Notes: generated from the sequence alone by a model not told the origin. DNA of 64,000 nucleotides from Salinilacustrithrix flava (GCA_024128875.1 JAMYFF010000004.1:229011-293010); one strand, 5' to 3'; positions 9,425 through 18,119 are shown, counted from the first letter of the stretch. Made by a program: numbers and translations.

Positions 9425-9702
9425 CGATGCTGGACCCGCGCCACCGGATCTCCATCGCGTTCTGCGTCCCGTGAGACTACGTGCCGAGAGCCGTCGGTCT
9501 GGCGGACGAGCTGCTGCGGGGCTGGGCCCCGATCATCGAGACCCTGGAGCTGGTGCCGGACGGCAAGGGCCGCTTCGAGGTCACCCTCGACGGTGAGCTG
9601 ATCTTCTCCAAGGCCGGCCTCGGCCGCCACGCCGAGCCCGGCGAGGTCGTGGCCCTGGCCCGGGAGCGCATGGGTCCCGAGATCGACCGGGGGTCGAACT
9701 AG
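9421..9702 (+). CDS. Probable SelW-like (Rdx family) selenoprotein with in-frame TGA as selenocysteine
   Basis: Read from ATG 9421 with the TGA at 9472-9474 as selenocysteine (codon 18), the frame gives a complete 93-residue SelT/W/H-fold protein. Beta strand RISIAF leads into the redox motif C15-V-P-U18, then DYVPRAVGLADELLRGW, the core GRFEVTLDGELIFSK and GRHAEPGEV, all hallmarks of the Rdx family, whose usual motif is CVPCDY. The TGA falls exactly on the second Cys of CxxC, the position of Sec in SelW-like proteins. A plain gene caller would see only 9481-9702, which lacks the first strand and the redox motif. The start overlaps the isomerase stop (ATGA); ATG 9427 is an alternative. Rdx proteins are thioredoxin-fold thiol redox proteins. 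A downstream hairpin could serve as SECIS. Sequencing error or Cys-to-stop decay cannot be excluded here. Confidence 0.8.
9483..9503 (+). promoter_or_regulatory. Candidate bacterial SECIS hairpin
   Basis: GCC 9483-9485 pairs with GGC 9501-9503 and AGA 9487-9489 with TCT 9498-9500, with G 9486 bulged. This leaves an 8-base loop GCCGTCGG (9490-9497) that opens with G. The loop starts 16 bases after the TGA, at the near limit of the spacing known for bacterial SelB-binding elements. The stem is only six pairs and lies inside coding sequence, so it supports the Sec reading but would not prove it alone. Confidence 0.45.
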
Positions 9703-9713
9703 CGTCGGGCCCG

Positions 9714-11375
9714 ATGGCGACCCCCCCGCAGCGCAGGTCGCACCGCGCGGCGTGGGCACTGGTGGTCGTGGCCGCCCTCGCCTCGCTCCTGGGCCGGCTC
9801 CTGCTGGCCCGCTCGGTCGTGTCGCCCTTCATCTTCCAGGACGAGGGCGGCTACGTCGGGGTGGCCCGCCTGCTGGCCGGTGACCCGCCGACCCTCTACG
9901 GGCCGGCGTACCTGCCCGGCTGGGGTGCGCTGCTTGCGCCGGCGGCCGCGATCCTGGAGCCCGGCGCCTTCCAGAACGCAGCGCAGGGGCTGAACGCGGC
10001 GGCCGCCGCCGCCGTCATCCCCGTGCTGCACCTGATCGGCACCCGGCTCGCCGGTCTCCGCCCGCTGCTGAGCGCCGGCGCAGCCATCGTGGGCGGCTCG
10101 ATGGCGGCGTCGATCCTGCAGGCCACGATGCTGTTGCCCGAGGCACTGCTCGTCCTCGTGGTCGCCGTCGGCGTGGTGCTGGTGCACCGGGCCCTGGAGG
10201 CCGGCACCGTGCCGTGGTCGCTGCTCGCCGGGATCGCCGTCGGGGCCTCCTACGCCGTGCACCCCCGCTCGATCGTGGCGGTCCTCGCCCTGGCCCTGGT
10301 CGCGGTCGCGGCCTGGCGTGCCGGGGTGCTGGCGCCGCGCGTCGCCGCCGCGCTCGGCGGAGCCGCGCTGCTGGTGGTGCTGCTCACCCAGGTCCTGCAC
10401 GCCTGGGCCACGGACCGGCTCTATCCGGCCGGGACGATGCCGTCGCTGGCCGGGTCGCCGGTGGGTGCCCTGGGGGAGCCGATCGGCGCCGCCGTGATCA
10501 CCGCCGGGCAGACCTGGTACCTCGTCGTCGCCACGCTCGGCCTCGTGCCGCTCGGGATGCTGGTCGGCGCCCGTGTCGGCTGGAACGAGCGCGGCACGGC
10601 GCGCGGTCTGGCGATGGGCTTCGTGGTGCTCGGTGCGCTCGGCAGCCTGGCGCTCGGCACCATCGGGTCCTACCAGGTCGGCATCGGCACGGACGTGAGC
10701 CGCGCCGACCTGCCCGTGTACGGCCGCTACCTCGAGCAGTGGGTGCCGGTGCTCGTCGTGCTGGCCCCCGCGCTGCGGCGCCGCTGGGCGTGGCCCGGCA
10801 TCCTCGCCGCTGCCGGCGCGAGCGCCGGCATCGGGTTGGCCCTCGATGCCGTGTACGCCGACGACGTGTGGGAGCAGCCGATCGCCTGGCACAACATCGC
10901 CTCCCTCCGGGTGCCGGTCGAGCTCTTCGGCCGCGACCACGTCGTCACCACCGGTCTGCTCGCAGCCGTCGTCATGCTCCTGCTGGGCGCGGCTGCCCTC
11001 GTGCGCCGCGACCGGTGGGGGTGGGCGCTGCCCCTCGCGGTGATCGCCGGGCTCAACGTGTTCGCCGGGGTGTCGCTCGTCCAGGAGTGGGCCGGCCCGG
11101 CCTCGGAGGCCTGGGCCGGCCGGCACCGCCTCGGTCCGGTGCTCGAGGAGGTCGACGAGGTGGTCTGGGTCGACCGGGACGAGGACCTGCACGTGTACTG
11201 GGCGTACAACACCCAGTTCTGGCACCCCGACGTCGACGTCTCCTACTTCGTGGGGGACCTGCCCGACGGTGCCGGGCTGGTGCTGGCCGGGGAGTCCACC
11301 CCGCCGGCGGAGGGGGCCGAGCTCCTCGGGACCGAGCGCGACGGCGATCTCGGACTGTGGGCGGTCGACGGGTAG
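9714..11375 (+). CDS. GT-C-like polytopic membrane protein
   Basis: The 553-residue protein has about 11-12 hydrophobic helices up to residue 465 and a short soluble C-terminus. The first outside loop has the acidic pair in FQDEGGYVGVARLLAG, just after helix 1. That is where GT-C glycosyltransferases (arabinofuranosyl and mannosyl transferases using polyprenyl-phosphate donors) keep their catalytic Asp/Glu. The pattern HPRS in a later loop and a Tyr-rich loop near residue 340 also fit. Acceptor and donor cannot be told. ATG 9714 is 11 bases after the selenoprotein stop. The gene faces the related protein at 11389-13068, with only 13 bases between stops. Confidence 0.7.
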   Translation: MATPPQRRSHRAAWALVVVAALASLLGRLLLARSVVSPFIFQDEGGYVGVARLLAGDPPTLYGPAYLPGWGALLAPAAAILEPGAFQNAAQGLNAAAAAAVIPVLHLIGTRLAGLRPLLSAGAAIVGGSMAASILQATMLLPEALLVLVVAVGVVLVHRALEAGTVPWSLLAGIAVGASYAVHPRSIVAVLALALVAVAAWRAGVLAPRVAAALGGAALLVVLLTQVLHAWATDRLYPAGTMPSLAGSPVGALGEPIGAAVITAGQTWYLVVATLGLVPLGMLVGARVGWNERGTARGLAMGFVVLGALGSLALGTIGSYQVGIGTDVSRADLPVYGRYLEQWVPVLVVLAPALRRRWAWPGILAAAGASAGIGLALDAVYADDVWEQPIAWHNIASLRVPVELFGRDHVVTTGLLAAVVMLLLGAAALVRRDRWGWALPLAVIAGLNVFAGVSLVQEWAGPASEAWAGRHRLGPVLEEVDEVVWVDRDEDLHVYWAYNTQFWHPDVDVSYFVGDLPDGAGLVLAGESTPPAEGAELLGTERDGDLGLWAVDG

Positions 11376-11388
11376 CGCCTGGGACCGC

Positions 11389-13068
11389 TCAGCAGTCGAT
11401 GCGGTACACGCCCCCGGGGAAGTTCCCGACCCCGATCACGGGGGCCAGGCCCTCGTCCTCGAGCGTCGGTGGCCCGACCGTGTACGGGGAGACGTCGCAC
11501 GACGGAGGATCGGTGAGCACGGCGTCGGGGTAGCCGAGTCGGTAGTGCAGGACGTTTCGGACTTCGTGGCGGAGGTGCGGGGCGTACTGGAGCACCTCAA
11601 CATCGGCGTCGGCAAGGACTCGGGCTGCCTCGCGGCCGGTCGGCTCCCACTGGTCGGTGAACGGCTTCAGGTTCCCCGCCGATCCCGCCGCCACCGTCGC
11701 GGCGCCGGCCACCACCACCACCGCGGGGCCGAGCCAGGCCCGCCAGCTCGCGGCGCCGGCCACCACGACGACCACCGAGAGGACCACGGCCGTGATCGGG
11801 AGCACGTGGATCCCCTCGGTGAAGGGTTCGCCCCACCCGGTGACGACCATGTCGAACGTGGTCAGGGTCGGGGTCGTGAACTTCTGCACGTTCCCCGTCA
11901 GGCGTGAGCTCTCCAGCGAGACCGACAACACGAAGCCGCTGACGGCGAGGACACCCGCGCTCGCGAGCACCCACGACCGGACCGGAGTCATCCGTGCAGC
12001 GACCGCGCCGGCGCCGATCATGACGAGTACGGGCGCCGTGGCGGCGAGGTAGCGCTCGTAGACGAGCTGGTCGGCGCGGATGCCGTTGGCGAGGAAGAGG
12101 ACCGAGGTTCCGGCAATGGCGGCGAGCGCCAGGAGCAGCACCGTGGAGAACACGACGTGGCGCCGGGCTCGAACGGTCCAGAGGAGGAACAGGCAGCCGA
12201 CGCCGGCCAGGACGAACGTGGTGGCGAGGAACGACCAGACGTGGCCGATGGCAGCGGGAATCCAGTCCGTCGAGAGCAGGTTCTGGGCCTTGTCGAGGCG
12301 ACTGCCGGACGTCGTGCCGTCGTAGAGCGTGTCGACGACGTAGGCATCGAGGGCGAGCGCCCCTGCGGCCGCTGCCACGCCGGCGACCTCGGCGAGCACG
12401 AACGAACGCCAGGGCACCGCACGCGCCCGCACTCGGAGCGGTTCGTCCGTCCGTCGAACGAGCGGCGCCAGCGACCACACGGCGACGGCGCCGAGCGTGA
12501 TCAGCACCACGATGCTGGACCGACGGTGGACGGCCAGCATGCCGCCGGCGGCGATGGTGAACGGGAGGGCACCGATCGCAGGTCCGTGCTGGCTGTAGCG
12601 CAGCAGGAGCCAGGCCCACAGCGTGAACGCGAACGCGATGCACACCTCGGCCCAGGCCCGCGGTGCCTGGAAGACCACGGACGTCGCCGTGGCGCCGGCG
12701 ATGGCCACGACGGCGGCGGCGATGCCGCGGAGACCGAAGAGCCGCCGCGCCATGGCGTGCAGCAACGGCCCGAGCGCAGCCAGGAGGACGACGTTGACGC
12801 CGACGGCGATCACCCAGGGGTCGAAGGGGAGGATGCTGACAGGCAGTGCGAGCAGCGCCGGGTAGCCCGCGGAGTAGAACGGGATGCCGGCCAGGAGCGG
12901 GGCGCCGTCGCGGGTGGAGAAGAACACCGCTTCGCCGAGGAAGCCGAGCTCATCGTCGAACATCGTCACCCCGCCGGCACGCTGCAGAACGATGGTCGCG
13001 AGGGCGAAGGTGAGGGGTGCGACAGCCGTCGAGGCCCACAGCAGACGATCGCGCACGACGGACGACAC
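11389..13068 (-). CDS. GT-C-like polytopic membrane protein (second copy type)
   Basis: About 559 residues with 11-12 helices, built like the convergent neighbour at 9714: one N-terminal helix, then an outside loop with MFDDELGFLGEAVFF carrying the acidic residues expected of a GT-C enzyme, then HRRSS in the loop that matches HPRS in the neighbour. The C-terminal 90 residues are soluble and include a Cys pair (SCDVSP and the terminal IDC). The frame stays open to 13251, but I choose GTG 13068 because it is just before the first helix and leaves room for the ahcY promoter and leader. GTG 13056 is also possible. The two proteins probably act on the same envelope glycan. Confidence 0.7.
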   Translation of the reverse strand: MSSVVRDRLLWASTAVAPLTFALATIVLQRAGGVTMFDDELGFLGEAVFFSTRDGAPLLAGIPFYSAGYPALLALPVSILPFDPWVIAVGVNVVLLAALGPLLHAMARRLFGLRGIAAAVVAIAGATATSVVFQAPRAWAEVCIAFAFTLWAWLLLRYSQHGPAIGALPFTIAAGGMLAVHRRSSIVVLITLGAVAVWSLAPLVRRTDEPLRVRARAVPWRSFVLAEVAGVAAAAGALALDAYVVDTLYDGTTSGSRLDKAQNLLSTDWIPAAIGHVWSFLATTFVLAGVGCLFLLWTVRARRHVVFSTVLLLALAAIAGTSVLFLANGIRADQLVYERYLAATAPVLVMIGAGAVAARMTPVRSWVLASAGVLAVSGFVLSVSLESSRLTGNVQKFTTPTLTTFDMVVTGWGEPFTEGIHVLPITAVVLSVVVVVAGAASWRAWLGPAVVVVAGAATVAAGSAGNLKPFTDQWEPTGREAARVLADADVEVLQYAPHLRHEVRNVLHYRLGYPDAVLTDPPSCDVSPYTVGPPTLEDEGLAPVIGVGNFPGGVYRIDC

Positions 13069-13124
13069 TACCGTTCGATGCCGGATCGGCGGTCCCGCAT
13101 GGCCTCCTCGGGGCCGTGACCGCG

Positions 13125-13130
13125 TAGCCT
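13125..13130 (+). promoter_or_regulatory. Possible -10 element for ahcY
   Basis: TAGCCT fits the TANNNT pattern of actinobacterial -10 elements. Transcription from it would start near 13137, just before the structured leader at 13142. There is no recognisable -35 box, so this is tentative. Confidence 0.25.
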
Positions 13131-13141
13131 TGTGCTCCGGC

Positions 13142-13221
13142 CGGCTGTCACGAGAGGCGCCAGTTGCGTCCAGCCGCCCCGCCCTTTTTCGAACATCGAA
13201 CGCAACACGAGGAGCTGGCGC
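13142..13221 (+). promoter_or_regulatory. Structured 5' leader of ahcY that could mask the ribosome-binding site
   Basis: GCGCCAG 13157-13163 pairs with CTGGCGC 13215-13221, and TTGCGT 13164-13169 pairs with ACGCAA 13200-13205. The Shine-Dalgarno stretch GAGGAG (13209-13214) is left in a one-sided bulge between these helices. TTCGA/TCGAA (13188-13200) can cap the stem. CGGCTG 13142-13147 can pair with CAGCCG 13171-13176, which encloses the 5' strand of the main stem and so would make a pseudoknot or an alternative fold. It does not match the SAH or SAM riboswitch consensus as I know them. Control of ahcY is inferred from position. Confidence 0.45.
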
Positions 13222-13224
13222 GCC

Positions 13225-14691
13225 ATGACGACGCTGGAGACCGACGGCCACGACTTCAAGGTCGCCGACCTGTCACTCGCCCCCTGGGGCCGCAAGGAGA
13301 TCGAGCTGGCCGAGGTGGAGATGCCCGGCCTGATGGCGCTGCGGGCGGAGTACGCCGACGCCCAGCCGCTGGCCGGCGCCCGGATCATGGGCAGCCTGCA
13401 CATGACCATCCAGACGGCGGTGCTCATCGAGACGCTGACCTCGCTCGGCGCCGAGGTGCGCTGGGTCAGCTGCAACATCTTCTCCACCCAGGACCACGCG
13501 GCCGCCGCCGTCGCCGTCGGCCCCGACGGCACGCCGGACAAGCCCCGCGGCGTCCCGGTCTTCGCCTGGAAGGGCGAGACGCTCGAGGAGTACTGGTGGT
13601 GCACGGAGCAGGCGCTGCGCTGGCCCACCGGCCCCCACGGCGAGACCGGCCCGAACATGATCCTCGACGACGGTGGCGACGCCACGCTGCTCGTCCACAA
13701 GGGCCTCGAGTACGAGAAGGTCGGCGCCGTCCCCGAGGCCACCGACGACGACTCCGAGGAGTGGACCGAGGTCCTCGCCCTGCTCACCCGCCTCCAGGCC
13801 GAGAACCCCAAGCTCTGGCACGGCATCGCCCCCGACATCAAGGGCGTCACCGAGGAGACCACCACCGGGGTGGCCCGCCTCTACCAGATGCACCAGGCCG
13901 GCCAGCTGCTGTTCCCTGCGATCAACGTCAACGACTCGGTCACCAAGTCCAAGTTCGACAACCTCTACGGCTGCCGGCACTCCCTCATCGACGGCATCAA
14001 CCGGGCCACCGACGTCATGATGGGCGGCAAGGTCGCCGTGGTCTGCGGCTACGGCGACGTCGGCAAGGGCTGCGCCCAGTCGCTCCGCGGCCAGGGTGCC
14101 CGCGTCGTGGTCACCGAGGTCGACCCGATCTGCGCCCTGCAGGCCGCCATGGACGGCTACGAGGTCACCACCCTCGAGGACGTGGTGGACCGGGCCGACA
14201 TCTTCATCACCGCCACCGGCAACAAGGACATCATCCTCGCCGGGCACATGTCGAAGATGAAGCACAACGCCATCGTCGGCAACATCGGGCACTTCGACAA
14301 CGAGATCGACATCGCCGGCCTCAACCGGATGAGCGACATCACCAAGACCGAGATCAAGCCCCAGGTCCACGAGTACACGTTCCCCGACGGCCACTCGGTG
14401 ATCATGCTGGCCGAGGGTCGCCTCCTGAACCTGGGCTGCGCCACCGGCCACCCCAGCTTCGTGATGAGCTGCTCGTTCTCGAACCAGGTCGTGGCCCAGA
14501 TCGAGCTGTTCAACAAGACGGCCGACTACGCCCTCGGCGTGCACGTCCTGCCCAAGCAGCTCGACGAGAAGGTCGCCCGACTCCACCTCGACGGCCTCGG
14601 GGTCAAGCTGACGAAGCTGTCGAAGGAGCAGTCCGACTACCTCGGGATCCCCGCCGAGGGCCCGTACAAGTCGGACCACTACCGGTACTGA
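13225..14691 (+). CDS. ahcY: Adenosylhomocysteinase
   Basis: The 488-residue enzyme reversibly splits S-adenosylhomocysteine into homocysteine and adenosine, clearing the inhibitory product of SAM-dependent methylation. It is full length, with the long insert of the bacterial/mycobacterial type. Visible signatures are [44 protein letters not shown], the catalytic Lys/Asp region in [15 protein letters not shown], the NAD-binding [17 protein letters not shown] and the C-terminal KSDHYRY that reaches the partner's NAD site. ATG 13225 is chosen over the open frame upstream because it has GAGGAG ten bases ahead and matches the normal N-terminus. It has its own promoter region with a folded leader. 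Cytosolic homotetramer in known family members. Confidence 0.98.
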   Translation: MTTLETDGHDFKVADLSLAPWGRKEIELAEVEMPGLMALRAEYADAQPLAGARIMGSLHMTIQTAVLIETLTSLGAEVRWVSCNIFSTQDHAAAAVAVGPDGTPDKPRGVPVFAWKGETLEEYWWCTEQALRWPTGPHGETGPNMILDDGGDATLLVHKGLEYEKVGAVPEATDDDSEEWTEVLALLTRLQAENPKLWHGIAPDIKGVTEETTTGVARLYQMHQAGQLLFPAINVNDSVTKSKFDNLYGCRHSLIDGINRATDVMMGGKVAVVCGYGDVGKGCAQSLRGQGARVVVTEVDPICALQAAMDGYEVTTLEDVVDRADIFITATGNKDIILAGHMSKMKHNAIVGNIGHFDNEIDIAGLNRMSDITKTEIKPQVHEYTFPDGHSVIMLAEGRLLNLGCATGHPSFVMSCSFSNQVVAQIELFNKTADYALGVHVLPKQLDEKVARLHLDGLGVKLTKLSKEQSDYLGIPAEGPYKSDHYRY

Positions 14692-14694
14692 TGC

Positions 14695-14919
14695 CTACTG
14701 GGTCGGCCCCGCGTCCGGGTCGGCGGTGACCTCGTCGGAGGTGCGGCGCTCGACCCGGCTGTCGGGCGCCGCATCCCGGGACGCCGTCCGCTCGTCTGAA
14801 TCCTCGAGGATCGCCTCGGCCTGGGCCCGAGGTTCCTCGCTGCCCGCCGCCTGCTCCTCGGGGAGCAGCTCGGCGCGGTCGGCGACGCGGTCGGACTCGG
14901 GCTCGGTCTGGTCGGCCAT
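14695..14919 (-). CDS. Small acidic protein of unknown function
   Basis: A 74-residue, very acidic, probably disordered protein with no membrane segment. The core AQAEAILEDSDERT followed by RDAAPDSRVERRTS looks like a short protein family that I recall from actinobacterial genomes without a known role. The ATG is preceded by AGGGG about ten bases upstream on the minus strand, and codon use is like that of its neighbours. It runs tail to tail with ahcY, three bases apart. The call as a real gene rests on that family resemblance; function unknown. Confidence 0.6.
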   Translation of the reverse strand: MADQTEPESDRVADRAELLPEEQAAGSEEPRAQAEAILEDSDERTASRDAAPDSRVERRTSDEVTADPDAGPTQ

Positions 14920-14973
14920 GGAGCTGCCCCTACCCGGGGTGCGGGCGGCTCAAGACCGACGTCGGAGCAGCCG

Positions 14974-17565
14974 ATGGTGCAGGTGATGCCGGCCTCTGCG
15001 CTCGCCGATGCCGCCGCTGCACAGCGGCTGGCCCGAGAGCGCTTCATCTGGCGCTTCCGCTTCGCCGCGGTCCTGTTCACCACCCTGCAGACGATCATCG
15101 AGCCCGGGGACCGGATCTCGCTCACCTGGGTCAACGTCGGCCTCTTCTGGAGCAGCGTCCTGTGGGGCTGGCTCGCCCTGCGAGGCGCACCCGACGACCG
15201 CACGGTCCGGCGCATCGGCGCGATCACGATGGCCATGGACGTGGCCGTCGTCGCGCTGATCCTGGCGAACAACCTCACCGATCCGTCCGAGCCGATCTAC
15301 CTCATCGGCGTGCTCGCGATGCTCGAGGCCACCATGCGGTGGCAGGGCCGGGGTGGCCTCGCCGGGGGCATCGCCGCCGGGCTCGCCGCTGGCGTCTGGA
15401 CGTTGGTCGTGTCCGAGCGAGCGCTGGGCCGCGTCGCCTTCGACTACGCGACCATGCGAGCCGGCACGATCATCGCCCTCGGCGTCTTCCTCGCCTCCGT
15501 CGTGCGCCGGCTCACCGAGCAGCACGACATGCTCCAGGGCATCCTCGACACGACGCGCGACCTCATCGCCGTGATCGACGTCGACGGCACCATCGTGTCC
15601 ATCAACGCCGCCTGCGCGCCCATGCTGGGCTACACGCAGGCCGAGATGGTCGGGCAGCCGTACCGGAGCTTCTTCCACCCCGACGACGTCCGCACCGGTC
15701 CGCACAGCCAGCTCACGCTGCCCACGGATCGCCCGGTGCTCCACGAGCGACGCGTCATCGCCAAGGACGACTCCATCCGCTGGCTCGAGCTCAACACCGC
15801 AGCGGCACCGGGCGCCACGGTGATGCACGTCTCGGCTCGCGACGTCACCGAACGCGTCGACGCCCGGCGCCGGGTCGAGGAGAGCGAGCAGCGCTTCCGC
15901 TCGCTGTTCGAGCACAACACCGACGCCGTGTTCGCCTTCGACCTCGAGGGTCGCTTCACCATGGTCAACCCGGCATCGGAGCGGCTGACCGGGTACTCCG
16001 CCGAGGAGCTGTGCGGCGCCTCGTACGCGGGCGTGATGCACCCCGACGACCTGGAGCGCACGGTGGGGCACTTCGAGCGCTCGGCCAGGGGCGAGGCGCA
16101 GGACTACGAGATCCGGATCATGGATCGGACCGGCCGGGCGCTGGAGCTCGCCGTGACGAACATGCCGATCGTGGTGGACGAAGACATCGTCGGGGTCTTC
16201 GGCATCGCCAAGGACGTGACGGATCGCCGGCGCCTCGAGCGCGAGCTCGGACACCAGGCCACCCACGATGCCCTCACCGGCCTCCCGAACCGGTTCCAGC
16301 TGGAGTTGGCGATCGAGGCGGCTGCGACCGGTCCCGATCCCGACCGGACCCTGCTGTTCATCGACCTCGACCGGTTCAAGATCGTCAACGATTCGCTCGG
16401 CCACCGCACGGGCGACGAGGTGCTCGTGGTCGCCGTCGAGCGGCTCCAGCACAGCGTGCGGTCCACCGACCTGCTCGCCCGCTGGGCCGGCGACGAGTTC
16501 TGCGTGCTGCTCGCCCCGGGCACCACGCCCGAGACCGCCCTCACCATCGCAGGTCGCTTGCGCAGCGTGCTCGCCCAGCCGTTCCACGTCGCCGACCGTG
16601 AGGTCCGTCTGTCCGCCTCCATCGGCGTCGCCCGCTCCGACGGGGGCGACGGCGAGCGCCTCGTCCAGATCGCCGACCAGGCCATGTACGCGGCGAAGCG
16701 GGCCGGACGAGATCGCATCTCGGTGTACGTGCCGGGCACCGAGCGCACCGGGACGACCCAGATCGATCTCGAGGTCGAGCTGCGCCACGCCATCGACGGC
16801 CGATCCCTCGTCGTGCACTACCAGCCGATCGTCGAGTCGGCGACGGGCCGCATCGTCGGGCTCGAGTCCCTCGTCCGCTGGCCCCGCGCCGACGGCACGC
16901 TGCGGCCGCCCGACGACTTCGTCCCGATCGCCGAGGAGTGCGGCCTGATCCGCCCGCTCACCAGGTTCGTGCTGGAGGAGGTGTGCTGCCAGCTGGCCTC
17001 GTGGGACCGCGACCTGGGCACGCCACGGACGCTCCAGGCGTGGGTGAACGTGAGCGTGTCGGACCTGGAGGCTCCCGAGTTCGCCGACGACGTGGTGGCG
17101 TCGGCGACGCGAGCGGGCATCACCCCCGACCGCCTCGTGCTCGAGGTCACCGAGACCATGCTGATGCGCGACGCCGACCAGGTCGACCGCACGGTGTCGG
17201 CGCTGCGCCACGCCGGCATCAGCCTCGCCATCGACGACTTCGGCACCGGCTACTCCTCGATGAGCCAGCTGCACCGGCTCGACGTGACCGCGTGCAAGAT
17301 CGACCGCGGCTTCGTGGCGGGTGCGTCGAAGCACCCCCGTGACGCCGCCATCCTGCGGGCCCTGGTCGACGTCGGCACCGCGTTCGGGTTCCCCGTCGTG
17401 GCCGAGGGCGTGGAGTGCCCGGACGAGCTGGCCGCGGTGCAGGCGAGCGGCTGCCCCCTCGTGCAGGGGTTCCTGCTGGCGGTCCCGGCACCACCCGAGG
17501 AGCTGGCCGGGGTGCTGATGACCGGTTCGGTGGTCCTGCCGGGAGCGGTACCTTCTGGCCGATGA
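14974..17565 (+). CDS. Membrane PAS-PAS-GGDEF-EAL protein (cyclic di-GMP turnover)
   Basis: The 863-residue signalling protein has an N-terminal membrane sensor (residues 20-180, about six helices, MASE-like). Two PAS domains (about 185-300 and 305-425) come next, then a GGDEF domain (430-595) and an EAL domain (600-850). The cyclase active site reads AGDEF in place of GGDEF, keeps the acidic pair, and has a product-inhibition site RSTD five residues upstream. The phosphodiesterase motif reads ESL in place of EAL but keeps the metal ligands in WVNVS, LEVTET, IDDFGTGYSS, KIDRGF and AEGVE. Both activities are therefore plausible, with direction set by the PAS and membrane sensors. ATG 14974 is chosen; ATG 14986 is possible. 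Its stop overlaps the next start (ATGA). Confidence 0.93.
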   Translation: MVQVMPASALADAAAAQRLARERFIWRFRFAAVLFTTLQTIIEPGDRISLTWVNVGLFWSSVLWGWLALRGAPDDRTVRRIGAITMAMDVAVVALILANNLTDPSEPIYLIGVLAMLEATMRWQGRGGLAGGIAAGLAAGVWTLVVSERALGRVAFDYATMRAGTIIALGVFLASVVRRLTEQHDMLQGILDTTRDLIAVIDVDGTIVSINAACAPMLGYTQAEMVGQPYRSFFHPDDVRTGPHSQLTLPTDRPVLHERRVIAKDDSIRWLELNTAAAPGATVMHVSARDVTERVDARRRVEESEQRFRSLFEHNTDAVFAFDLEGRFTMVNPASERLTGYSAEELCGASYAGVMHPDDLERTVGHFERSARGEAQDYEIRIMDRTGRALELAVTNMPIVVDEDIVGVFGIAKDVTDRRRLERELGHQATHDALTGLPNRFQLELAIEAAATGPDPDRTLLFIDLDRFKIVNDSLGHRTGDEVLVVAVERLQHSVRSTDLLARWAGDEFCVLLAPGTTPETALTIAGRLRSVLAQPFHVADREVRLSASIGVARSDGGDGERLVQIADQAMYAAKRAGRDRISVYVPGTERTGTTQIDLEVELRHAIDGRSLVVHYQPIVESATGRIVGLESLVRWPRADGTLRPPDDFVPIAEECGLIRPLTRFVLEEVCCQLASWDRDLGTPRTLQAWVNVSVSDLEAPEFADDVVASATRAGITPDRLVLEVTETMLMRDADQVDRTVSALRHAGISLAIDDFGTGYSSMSQLHRLDVTACKIDRGFVAGASKHPRDAAILRALVDVGTAFGFPVVAEGVECPDELAAVQASGCPLVQGFLLAVPAPPEELAGVLMTGSVVLPGAVPSGR

Positions 17566-18119
17566 TGGCCAGGATCCGCCCGACCCACCCGAGGCTCGAC
17601 CCGCTCCGCGACGACGAGATCGACGACGAGACCCGCGCGATCGTGCCGGCGGGTTCGCTCAACATCTTCCGCACGCTGGCCCGCCACCCGAAGCTGCTGA
17701 AGCGGTGGCTGGTGTTCGGGAACCACGTGCTGGCCAAAAGCACCCTGCCCGAGCGCGAGCGCGAGCTGGCCATCCTCCGGGTGGGGTGGCGGTGCGGCGC
17801 CGAGTACGAGTTCGGCCAGCACACGGTGATCGCCCGTCGCTGCGGCATCACCGACGACGAGATCGTCGCCCTCACCCGGGAGCTGGCCGACGGCGGGTGG
17901 AGCGAGGGCGACCGCACGCTGCTCGTCGCGGTCGACGAGCTCCACGACGACCAGTGCATCACCGACCAGACCTGGGGGGCGCTGGCCCAGCGGTGGAGCG
18001 ACCAGCAGCTGCTCGACCTGATCTTCACCGTCGGCCAGTACACGCTGGTGTCGATGGCCCTGAACAGCGCCGGCGTGCCGCTCGACGACGGCGTCCCCGG
18101 CTTCCCCGACCGTGATTGA
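17562..18119 (+). CDS. Carboxymuconolactone decarboxylase (AhpD-like) family protein
   Basis: A 185-residue all-helical protein with the family block LPERERELAILRVGWRC and GAEYEFGQHTVIARR. AhpD redox proteins have CxxC before the His; here the first Cys is kept (RCGAEYEFGQH) and the second is Glu/Tyr. This is the pattern of the non-peroxidase subgroup often found with dehydrogenases, so disulfide chemistry is unlikely. The start codon overlaps the stop of the GGDEF-EAL gene (ATGA) and its end overlaps the following SDR gene by eight bases, so the three are one transcript. A role with the SDR in breaking down an aromatic or lactone compound is inferred. Confidence 0.85.
   Translation: MMARIRPTHPRLDPLRDDEIDDETRAIVPAGSLNIFRTLARHPKLLKRWLVFGNHVLAKSTLPERERELAILRVGWRCGAEYEFGQHTVIARRCGITDDEIVALTRELADGGWSEGDRTLLVAVDELHDDQCITDQTWGALAQRWSDQQLLDLIFTVGQYTLVSMALNSAGVPLDDGVPGFPDRD

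Noticed and set aside
9481..9702. Stand-alone 73-residue gene starting at GTG 9481
   Set aside because: It lacks the first beta strand and the redox motif; the upstream 60 bases supply both in the same frame through the TGA.
12157..13119. Long plus-strand frame over the second GT-C gene, and similar long antisense frames (for example 29839-30984)
   Set aside because: Mirror frames in high-GC coding DNA; Arg/Gly/His-rich low-complexity products with no family match.
13142..13224. SAH or SAM riboswitch at ahcY
   Set aside because: The leader is folded, but the GAGGAGCGCUGC and CCAGGCUCGG blocks of the SAH class and the conserved core of SAM-IV are not there. I list it as an unidentified structured leader.
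17562..18119. Active AhpD peroxidase
   Set aside because: The second Cys of the CxxC motif is missing, so redox activity of the AhpD type is not supported.
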